Assembly: GCA_017420845.1 (NCBI GenBank)
Contig: JAFQOC010000434.1
Coordinates: 1-5,332 of the forward strand
Source of the DNA: Clostridia bacterium
GTDB lineage: Bacteria; Bacillota; Clostridia; Oscillospirales; CAG-272
Direction of reading: 5' to 3'
DNA length: 5,332 nucleotides
Numbering within the stretch: the stretch's first letter is position 1; the number at the start of each line of letters is the position of its first letter. A model generated the notes under the pieces. That model was not told the DNA's origin. It saw nothing but the letters and a program-made list of their open reading frames with translations, and ran no database searches. This document shows, in pieces, positions 1-4,984 of the stretch. The position numbers and the translations under genes are program-made.

Positions 1-874
1 TAAAGTAGCAAATACGAACCTCCAGAGAGCCCGAGCGGTCGCGGCTGTAGATGTAGCCGCCCTCACCGGTCGCCTCGTTGTAGGGGTCGCCCTCGATACG
101 GAGGGAATTGTACTCAATGGGGCCTGCGTTGGCCTGAACGGTGGAGTAGGCAGGCTTGAAGTTGCCGTCCTTGTCCAGATCCGGCACACCCTTGGTGTTC
201 TTGACGTAGTACCAGACGTTGGAGTCCTTCTTATACAGGTTTTTCTCGGATTCGGGCGCGTCGATATTGGCCAGAATATCCTTCCACTCCACGTAGGGGT
301 AGAGGACCTGGATACCGGTCTCGTTCTGGAACTCCTGGATCTTCTTGAACTCGTCGTAAGAGATCACGCGGGTGGTGACACCCTTCTCGTAGTACTTATT
401 GTTCTCCAGGGTGTAGTAGGTGACGTCGCGGAGCTTACCGCGGTACATCTCCTGCTGGACGGTCGTACCCACCACGCGGTTCACGGGGTTCAGACCCGTC
501 TCCACGCCAATGGCCTCCCAGACCAGCTTCTGATTCTCGGACTGGCTGTCGTGGATATACGCGCCGTCCAGAATACCGATATTCATGTCGGCAATGGCCT
601 TGACGAAGGGGGGATGGCTCTTGTAAGCGTCGTCCATGAAGCGGACGTCGTTGACCGAAATGATGGGGGAAAGGATCGAGAAGATCACCAGGAAAAGAAT
701 AATCCAGGCGGCGATCACCGAGGATTTATTCTTCTTGAAGCGGAGCATAGCGTCGGCAAAGTAGCCACGGGACTTGGTTTCCAGCTTTTTATCGTGCAGG
801 GACACGTCCAGCTGGCAAAACGCGAATTTTTCCTGGGGAATATGCTCGTAATGAACGTTATTGCTGTTATCCAT
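1..874 (-). CDS. OppC/DppC-type ABC transporter permease, 3' end outside window
   Basis: Membrane subunit of a peptide-class ABC importer, predicted to form the substrate channel with the OppB-like protein encoded just upstream. The reading frame from the ATG at 874 stays open for 291 codons to the left edge, so the C-terminus is missing. Residues about 36-73 match the OppC N-terminal region: a basic stretch (FADAMLRFKKNKSS) followed by one hydrophobic helix (about 51-73, AAWIILFLVIFSILSPII). All of residues 74-291 is hydrophilic, with many Tyr, Asp, Asn and Lys and no membrane segment. Classical OppC proteins have only a few dozen residues between helix 1 and helix 2, so this one has a large extracytoplasmic insertion. 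The insertion contains a DxDxDG stretch (residues 232-237). The remaining helices and the EAA loop should lie beyond the edge. The start is supported by AAAGGAG six bases upstream, in the 18-nt gap after the OppB-like stop, implying one operon. Family call is fairly sure; the transported substrate is unknown. Confidence 0.85.
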   Translation of the reverse strand, partial: MDNSNNVHYEHIPQEKFAFCQLDVSLHDKKLETKSRGYFADAMLRFKKNKSSVIAAWIILFLVIFSILSPIISVNDVRFMDDAYKSHPPFVKAIADMNIGILDGAYIHDSQSENQKLVWEAIGVETGLNPVNRVVGTTVQQEMYRGKLRDVTYYTLENNKYYEKGVTTRVISYDEFKKIQEFQNETGIQVLYPYVEWKDILANIDAPESEKNLYKKDSNVWYYVKNTKGVPDLDKDGNFKPAYSTVQANAGPIEYNSLRIEGDPYNEATGEGGYIYSRDRSGSLEVRICYF

Positions 875-880
875 GATTCT

Positions 881-887
881 CTCCTTT
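881..887 (-). promoter_or_regulatory. Ribosome binding site of the OppC-like gene
   Basis: The minus strand reads AAAGGAG here, six bases before the ATG at 874. It sits in the 18-nt gap after the OppB-like stop codon, so the OppC-like gene has its own initiation site and no separate promoter is needed. Confidence 0.8.
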
Positions 888-892
888 CCTGT

Positions 893-1846
893 TTACTTTT
901 TCGATCCCATACGGATACGGGGATCAATGAAGCCGTAGCTGATGTCCACAATGATGGCCGCGACCAGACTGATGGCGGTATAGAAGGCGGTGTTCAGAAT
1001 GAACAGGGGGTAGTCGGGGGCGTTGATGGAGTTGATATAGAGCTGACCGACGCCGGGGATGGAGAAGATCTTCTCAATGATCAAAGAACCCGACATAATA
1101 CCCACGAACTGACCGAAGATGGAGGGCAGAATGACCACCATGCAGTTCTTGAGGGCGTGACGGACGGTCGCCTGGGTGCGGGTCAGACCCTTGGTACGGG
1201 CCAGAAGCATGAACTCAGAGGTCAGCACCTCGGTCAGCTCGGCACGGGTGGTACGGGTAAAGCCCGCGATCACGCCGAAGGACAGGGCCATGACGGCGGG
1301 GAGCATGGACTTGAACATCTCCCAGGTGAAGTAGTCGGTTCCCGCCTTCATAACGAAGGGGAGCCAACCCAGCTTGAAGGAGAATACGTATTGAATTAAA
1401 AACGCGTAGACGAAGGATGGCACCGAAATGACCACCATGGTCAGCGTTGAGATGGCATAGTCGATCCAGGTATTCTTTTTGAGCGCGGCAAAAATGCCCA
1501 ACAGAATACCGATGGGAATACTGAACAGAATGCTGTACAGATTTACGATCACAGTTGCGGGCATCTTACCGATGAACAGATCGAACACGTCCTGTCCGAC
1601 GTACAGCTTATCGGAAATACCCCAGTCCCATTCAGTAAAGACGGCCTTGAGGAACAGACCGAACTGCACGAGAAGAGGCTTATTGTAGCCCATAGCCTCA
1701 CGTCTTGCCTCGATGATCTCGTAGTGGATATCATCGGGGGATACGGGGGGAGGCGGCAACAGACGAATCAGAATAAAGCACATACCGATGATGACGAAGA
1801 GCGTCAACAGCATGAACAGAACTCTTTGTATGGTATATTTAATCAT
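893..1846 (-). CDS. OppB/DppB-type ABC transporter permease
   Basis: Integral membrane subunit of a peptide/dipeptide-type ABC importer. The 317-residue length is normal for the family. An N-terminal helix (about 9-30, after MIKYTIQR) is followed by an extracytoplasmic segment (31-95) holding the family-typical GYNKPLLVQFGLFL and DWGIS stretches. The core helices follow at about 99-122, 127-157, 178-196, 243-260 and 284-305. The cytoplasmic EAA loop that docks the ATPase is clear at about 211-241 (LLARTKGLTRTQATVRHALK, ending in VILP). The family motif EKIFSIPGVGQL lies at 258-269, and the C-terminus ends DPRIR plus a basic tail, as is typical. An ATG lies seven codons further upstream (1867), but GGGAGG ideally placed for the ATG at 1846 decides for 1846. 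A 369-nt gap separates it from the binding-protein gene upstream. Substrate specificity cannot be read from the permease. Confidence 0.93.
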   Translation of the reverse strand: MIKYTIQRVLFMLLTLFVIIGMCFILIRLLPPPPVSPDDIHYEIIEARREAMGYNKPLLVQFGLFLKAVFTEWDWGISDKLYVGQDVFDLFIGKMPATVIVNLYSILFSIPIGILLGIFAALKKNTWIDYAISTLTMVVISVPSFVYAFLIQYVFSFKLGWLPFVMKAGTDYFTWEMFKSMLPAVMALSFGVIAGFTRTTRAELTEVLTSEFMLLARTKGLTRTQATVRHALKNCMVVILPSIFGQFVGIMSGSLIIEKIFSIPGVGQLYINSINAPDYPLFILNTAFYTAISLVAAIIVDISYGFIDPRIRMGSKK

Positions 1847-1853
1847 GACTTGT

Positions 1854-1859
1854 CCTCCC
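1854..1859 (-). promoter_or_regulatory. Ribosome binding site that fixes the OppB-like start
   Basis: The minus strand reads GGGAGG here, seven bases before the ATG at 1846. The site lies inside the reading frame that would begin at the alternative ATG at 1867, and that upstream ATG has no comparable site. This is the reason for choosing 1846. Confidence 0.85.
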
Positions 1860-1905
1860 GTTTGCATACTGCGAGGCAGAGGGACAAACGGTTCTTTCTA
1901 GTAGC

Positions 1906-1934
1906 ATTGTGCGGATGTCTCCGCGAGGGGTCAA
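1906..1934 (-). promoter_or_regulatory. Possible internal sigma-A promoter ahead of the permease genes
   Basis: The minus strand has TTGACC (1929-1934, five of six consensus bases), a 17-base spacer, and CACAAT (1906-1911, four of six). A start near 1899 would give a leader of about 50 nt before the OppB-like ATG. The -10 match is mediocre and the spacer holds a small 5-bp hairpin (GCGGA/TCCGC, 1911-1924). It may therefore be chance; if real it would let the permeases be made independently of the binding protein. Confidence 0.3.
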
Positions 1935-1948
1935 ACACCGAGGGTTTA

Positions 1949-2086
1949 AGATCGCTTACAGGACTGAACACGGGTTTTCGTTGTCGTTCATAGGGGGCAA
2001 CAGGGGACACGCGGGGGCGATTCTACAGAAATCGCGGGGGCGAGGGAGCTTTTTTTCGTGTAATAAACAGATCGCTAAAAGTACAG
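1949..2086. repeat. Interrupted direct repeat AGATCGCT...TACAG
   Basis: AGATCGCTTACAG (1949-1961) recurs at 2069-2086 with five extra bases (AAAAG) between AGATCGCT and TACAG. The thirteen shared bases are identical. It may be a protein site, a duplication remnant or chance. Confidence 0.3.
1993..2046 (+). repeat. G-tract block with a hairpin between tracts
   Basis: The plus strand carries G-runs at 1993-1997, 2003-2006, 2013-2017, 2036-2040 and 2044-2046. An 11-base direct repeat, CGCGGGGGCGA, occurs at 2010-2020 and again at 2033-2043. Between the two copies the bases form a short stem-loop: GCGATTCT pairs with AGAAATCGC with one bulged A (2018-2034). The pattern fits a possible G-quadruplex on the template strand of the operon, with a duplex in its longest loop. 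Whether it folds is inference. Confidence 0.4.
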
Positions 2087-2132
2087 ATTACCGAAGCGGT
2101 TCCCTGCGTTGGCAGTCCCTGCTTCGGTAATC
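2086..2132 (-). other. Intergenic hairpin with perfect 12-bp stem
   Basis: GATTACCGAAGC (2086-2097) and GCTTCGGTAATC (2121-2132) are perfect reverse complements around a 23-base loop. The loop contains a small secondary stem, CTGC/GCAG (2104-2107 with 2112-2115). Downstream on the transcribed-sense strand the sequence is TGTACTTTTAG, only weakly U-rich, so it could be a leaky terminator, but a 3'-end stabiliser or processing site is equally possible. Confidence 0.6.
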
Positions 2133-2139
2133 CCTTACA

Positions 2140-2167
2140 CGCGCCGCGCCCAAAGGGGCGCGGCGCG
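2140..2167 (-). other. Very GC-rich perfect hairpin after the binding-protein gene
   Basis: A 12-bp stem made only of G and C (2140-2151 pairing with 2156-2167) closes a four-base loop, CTTT on the transcribed-sense strand. It is followed by TGTAAGGG, with no U-run, so it is not a standard intrinsic terminator by itself. Its position about 50 nt after the stop codon suggests a block to 3'-exonuclease decay or an RNA polymerase pause that raises binding-protein output relative to the permeases. Confidence 0.65.
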
Positions 2168-2176
2168 CTCGAGTAG

Positions 2177-2203
2177 ACGGGTTATGAGGATCTCATATCC
2201 CGT
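2177..2203 (-). other. Mismatched hairpin just after the binding-protein stop codon
   Basis: On the transcribed-sense strand ACGGGATATGAG and CTCATAACCCGT pair around a three-base loop with a single A-A mismatch (11 of 12 positions). It starts about a dozen bases after the stop codon at 2216 and is the first of three consecutive stems in the gap. It has no U-run of its own. Confidence 0.5.
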
Positions 2204-2215
2204 TCAGGACGAAAA

Positions 2216-4759
2216 TCAGTACTTCAGACCGTCAGCGCCCTGAGCCTCAACGTATGCCTTCCACTCGTCCTCGTTGTAGTTGTACTTGGTGTAAGCAATG
2301 CCACCACGACCCATAACGGGGTTGTACTCCTCAACGACGTAGTAGACCTGCTGAGACAGCAGAGCCATGGAAGCGTCCTCCAGCATAGGCAGATAGTTGT
2401 AGTTCTGCAGGATTCTGGTCTCGAAGGCAGCCAGAATGGTCAGACGGGTCTCGATGTCAGCCTGGCCGTCACCGTAGTTGTAGGTCTTGCCGTCCTTGGT
2501 AACAGCAGCGCCGTTCAGAGCGTCGGACCACTCCTTCAGAGTCAGGGTAACGTCAGCGCCACCGATGTTGAGGGTCATCTCAACGGTAGTAGCGTCGAAC
2601 CAAGCAGCGTCATAAGCGCGGCTGGAGTTGACGTACAGGTCGGTCAGGGAGAAGGGGTTCAGAGCGGAGCCGGACCAACCGCCCAGGACGGTGTCAGCCA
2701 GACCGCTGCAGATCTTCTCAGACCAAGCGTTGGCGTAGGGAGCGGACTTCACGAACTCGATCTTGCCCTCGAAGGGGGTGGTCTTCAGAACCTCGGCCAG
2801 AGCGGAGTTCAGGTAGTTGATGGTGGTGGTCATGAAGTCGGAATCGGAGGAGATGCAGTACTCGATGCGGATGGTCTGGTCAGAGATGCCGTTGTTATCG
2901 GTATCGGTGATGAAGCCCTTCTCGATAGCCTCGTCATAGGCCTTCTTGAAGGTGGCGCGGGCACCCTCAACGTCGTAACCGGTGATGGAATCAACGGCAG
3001 CGTCGAGAGACTCGTACTTGGAAACGTCAACAGCGTAGAAGTCGCACAGAGCCTTCTTAGCTGCGTCGGTGTCACGGTAGCGGGCACCGGTCTCGGGATC
3101 GTAGATATAGGTGGTACCGATCAGACCGTAACCGCCGGAGCGGGCGGGAGAAACGGTAGAAGCGAACAGCTCCTTGTCGTAGGACAGAGCCATAGCCTGC
3201 TTGAAGGTGGTCAGGGTCATGCACTCGAGATCGAATGCGGTCTTATCGAAGTCCTCAGCGCCCTCACGCTCGGCGATAGCGCCGCGGTGACCGTTCAGGA
3301 TCAGGAAGAAGGTGGAGGTTGCGGGGGTAGCGTAGCAGTAGTCGGAGCTTCTGTAGGTCTCGAAGTCAGCAGCCTGGAGGCCATAGCCCATCAGCTCGCC
3401 CTTCAGGAACATGGACTTACGGGTCTCAGCCTCAGCAACGACCTGGCAGTCGATGGCAGTGGTCTGATACATGGGGTAGACCTTACCGTCCTCGGGATCC
3501 TTGTAGATGTGCTTGCCATCGGTGTAGCCGTGCCAGTTCTCGTTCTTCTCGAACTTCATGGACTTGTCTGCCTGATAGTAGGTCATCTTGTAGGGACCGT
3601 AGGACATGGTGGTCTCAACAGAGGTGTTGTAGGAAGAGGTGAAGGTGTCGCCAACCTCCTTGATGCACTTGTCGTAGGTGTCCTTGTGAACCAGCCAGTT
3701 GCCGGACAGGTTGTACAGCAGGTAGAAGCCGGACAGGGACTTCTCCAGAACCAGGGTGATCTCGTAGTCGCCGGTCTTCAGGCAACCAACGGTATCGAAG
3801 GTGTAATCAGCGTAGGTGAAGTCGTAGGACAGGTAGTAGCCCAGCTGCTCGCGAGGCTCGTTGCCCCAGACGTCAGAGCCGGTGAACTGGTACAGCAGAT
3901 CCAGAGCCTCGTCGTTGACCTTGACATAGCCGTTCTCGTCAGCCATGCCCTTCAGCTGGTCGTACACGCCCTCGGGGAAGTAGCCGGCGCCGGCGTAGTC
4001 GCTAAGGGTGTTGCCGCCCATCCAACCGTAGCCTGCATCGTCCAGACCGATGTACACGGCGTAGCCCTCGGCGGTCTTGTAGAAGCCGTCGTCGCCCTTC
4101 ACCAAAGCGGACAGAGCGTAGGTCATGTTCTCGCCATCGGAGGAGTTCGCTCTCTTCACGGTGCGGCCGCTGTGAGCGTAGTTGTTAGCGCCTGCGATTG
4201 CCAGATCACCATCGTAGTAGTCGGTAGCGCGGTAGTTCATCAGCTTGGGATCCAGCAGCATCTGCATGGAGTACACGTAGGTGTCAGCGTTGATGGGGGT
4301 ACCGTCCTGCCACTTAGCGTTGGGGTTCAGGGCGATCTTGTAGGCGTAACCGGAGGTTGCGTCTGCGGGAATGGGGAACTTGTCGCCGTACTGAGCCTTG
4401 ATGTCTTCGGTCACATCAACGGGCATCTCAGCAGCCATCTCGGGAACGATGACGTAACCGGAGTAAGGGTCCTTGCCCTCAATGGGGTTCAGCTCATCGT
4501 TGAAGATGAAGGAGTACAGACCGGAAACAATGAAGTCCAGGGGGTAGGAATCATCGGAGGTCTGATAGGTGTGGGGGTTCCAGTTGGTTGCAAGGGTGCT
4601 GACGGAATCCTTCCAGACGAAATTACCGGTGAAGGTCTCAACGGTAACATCATCACCCGCGGTGGTTTCGTCGTTGGTGTCGGGCTTCTGGCATGCGCAG
4701 AAGCTGAGCATCATCACGAGAGCAAGAACCAGAGCGAGAATAGAGGTAAGCTTTCTCAT
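2216..4759 (-). CDS. Large family-5 (OppA/DppA-type) solute-binding lipoprotein of an ABC importer
   Basis: Extracellular membrane-anchored receptor expected to capture a peptide-like ligand and deliver it to the permeases encoded downstream. Residues 1-23 are a lipoprotein signal: MRK, a hydrophobic run, and a lipobox FCAC with likely lipidated Cys23 (Cys21 is an alternative). An acidic, Asp/Thr-rich linker follows. Family-5 hallmarks are visible: WQDGTPINADTY (150-161), SYGPYKMTYYQADKSMKF (387-404), a TFKQAMALSYDKELFA helix (518-533), and a C-terminal ETRLTILAAFETRI...LPML stretch (about 770-793). At 847 residues it far exceeds classical OppA (roughly 540). Extra sequence lies mainly at about 190-320 and around 600-740. 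A DxDNNGxxD loop at 619-627 resembles calcium-binding loops. The start at 4759 is set by AAGGAG seven bases upstream and by the signal peptide; the ATG at 4852 would bury the signal and lies inside the leader hairpin. Ligand unknown. Confidence 0.93.
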   Translation of the reverse strand: MRKLTSILALVLALVMMLSFCACQKPDTNDETTAGDDVTVETFTGNFVWKDSVSTLATNWNPHTYQTSDDSYPLDFIVSGLYSFIFNDELNPIEGKDPYSGYVIVPEMAAEMPVDVTEDIKAQYGDKFPIPADATSGYAYKIALNPNAKWQDGTPINADTYVYSMQMLLDPKLMNYRATDYYDGDLAIAGANNYAHSGRTVKRANSSDGENMTYALSALVKGDDGFYKTAEGYAVYIGLDDAGYGWMGGNTLSDYAGAGYFPEGVYDQLKGMADENGYVKVNDEALDLLYQFTGSDVWGNEPREQLGYYLSYDFTYADYTFDTVGCLKTGDYEITLVLEKSLSGFYLLYNLSGNWLVHKDTYDKCIKEVGDTFTSSYNTSVETTMSYGPYKMTYYQADKSMKFEKNENWHGYTDGKHIYKDPEDGKVYPMYQTTAIDCQVVAEAETRKSMFLKGELMGYGLQAADFETYRSSDYCYATPATSTFFLILNGHRGAIAEREGAEDFDKTAFDLECMTLTTFKQAMALSYDKELFASTVSPARSGGYGLIGTTYIYDPETGARYRDTDAAKKALCDFYAVDVSKYESLDAAVDSITGYDVEGARATFKKAYDEAIEKGFITDTDNNGISDQTIRIEYCISSDSDFMTTTINYLNSALAEVLKTTPFEGKIEFVKSAPYANAWSEKICSGLADTVLGGWSGSALNPFSLTDLYVNSSRAYDAAWFDATTVEMTLNIGGADVTLTLKEWSDALNGAAVTKDGKTYNYGDGQADIETRLTILAAFETRILQNYNYLPMLEDASMALLSQQVYYVVEEYNPVMGRGGIAYTKYNYNEDEWKAYVEAQGADGLKY

Positions 4760-4765
4760 CGTTTT

Positions 4766-4772
4766 TCTCCTT
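4766..4772 (-). promoter_or_regulatory. Ribosome binding site that fixes the binding-protein start
   Basis: The minus strand reads AAGGAGA, with the AAGGAG core seven bases before the ATG at 4759. It lies just outside the long leader hairpin, after a U-rich stretch, so initiation could be sensitive to how the leader folds. Confidence 0.85.
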
Positions 4773-4781
4773 ATTATAAAA

Positions 4782-4883
4782 AATAATTCTATAGATGACC
4801 TTTTTCGGAGGAGCTCGCGGCGCGTAACCGAAATAGCACCGTTTGGCTCCATTCAACGAAAAAGGGTCATATATAGAATTATT
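4782..4883 (-). repeat. Long near-perfect inverted repeat in the promoter/leader of the binding-protein gene
   Basis: The plus-strand segment 4782-4807 is the reverse complement of 4857-4883 with one mismatch and one extra base (25 paired positions). The 49-bp centre forms further stems: GGAGC with GCTCC (4810-4814 with 4846-4850), and CGGTGC with GCGCCG (4836-4841 with 4818-4823, one G-U pair). With a start near 4874 about 17 bp of the outer stem would exist in the RNA. The last nine base pairs lie upstream of the start and can pair only in DNA, and the repeat end overlaps three bases of the -10 box. On the RNA the stem is followed by six U residues (4778-4783) and then the ribosome binding site. 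Possible roles are attenuator, 5' stabiliser or operator; a small inverted-repeat element remnant is also possible. Confidence 0.75.
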
Positions 4884-4909
4884 GTATCATATTTTCCCGG
4901 ATATGTCAA
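4881..4909 (-). promoter_or_regulatory. Strong sigma-A promoter of the binding-protein/permease operon
   Basis: The minus strand has a consensus -35 TTGACA (4904-4909), a 17-base spacer and -10 TACAAT (4881-4886). The -10 is preceded by TGA, which supplies an extended -10 element. The predicted start is near 4874 (an A), giving a leader of about 115 nt before the ATG at 4759. The surrounding DNA is AT-rich compared with the genes. This is the only strong promoter-like match I found in the window. Confidence 0.88.
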
Positions 4910-4984
4910 GCCCAAAAGAAACATTTTGTGAAGGAATGTGAAGATTTTTCCATGTTTTTGTGCTATGACAAGGGAAATCCGGTT
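4910..4984. other. Short spacer between CBS gene and transporter promoter
   Basis: This AT-rich spacer follows the CBS-gene stop codon and contains no gene. Apart from the TGTGAAG direct repeat I find only weak pairing (GGTT/AACC across the stop codon, 4981-4994) and no hairpin with a U-run. Read-through from the CBS gene into the transporter operon cannot be excluded. Confidence 0.5.
4927..4943 (-). promoter_or_regulatory. Candidate activator site: direct repeat at 10-bp spacing
   Basis: TGTGAAG occurs on the plus strand at 4927-4933 and again at 4937-4943, exactly one helical turn apart. The pair lies 18-34 bp upstream of the -35 box, about -53 to -69 from the predicted start. Tandem half-sites at this spacing and position are typical of dimeric response regulators that activate transcription. 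The assignment is inference from geometry alone. Confidence 0.35.

Larger units (their letters stand above)
1847..2215. other. 369-bp non-coding gap between binding protein and permease genes
   Basis: No convincing gene lies here. Reading in the transcribed direction from the binding-protein stop, the gap holds a mismatched hairpin (2177-2203), a very GC-rich perfect hairpin (2140-2167), and a 12-bp-stem hairpin (2086-2132). After these come a run of seven A residues on the transcribed-sense strand (2050-2056), a C-rich block (G-rich on plus, 1993-2046) enclosing another short hairpin, and a possible promoter (1906-1934). Short frames in this stretch lack ribosome binding sites and family resemblance. 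The gap is unusually long for two subunits of one transporter and probably serves to set their relative expression. Confidence 0.7.

Noticed and set aside
551..1399. Plus-strand open frame of 282 codons opposite the two permease genes
   Set aside because: Its His/Asp/Gly/Glu-rich composition and spread across two real permease genes mark it as an antisense shadow. No start signal supports it.
1847..1867. Upstream ATG at 1867 as the start of the OppB-like permease
   Set aside because: The seven extra codons contain the GGGAGG site that serves the ATG at 1846, and family members start with a sequence like MIKYTIQR.
2043..2056. Plus-strand T7 run as the end of a terminator for plus-strand transcription
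   Set aside because: No stem directly precedes the T-run and there is no plus-strand gene for it to end.
2140..2167. The GC-rich hairpin as a standard intrinsic terminator
   Set aside because: The stem is strong, but no U-run follows it in either direction, so I list it as a hairpin of uncertain role.
3287..4786. Long plus-strand open frame of 499 codons opposite the binding-protein gene
   Set aside because: Its product is a Val/Gly/Leu-rich sequence with no recognisable family, no ribosome binding site and no promoter. It is the antisense shadow of a clear lipoprotein gene with strong codon bias.
4760..4852. Upstream ATG at 4852 as the start of the binding protein
   Set aside because: It would place 31 mostly polar, basic residues before the lipoprotein signal, has no ribosome binding site and lies in the leader hairpin. 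The ATG at 4759 has an ideal site and begins a normal signal peptide.
4853..4870. Five-codon leader frame (MTLFR then stop) at the start of the transcript
   Set aside because: The ATG would lie only a few bases from the predicted transcript start with no room for a ribosome binding site, and there is no codon run suggestive of a leader-peptide attenuator.
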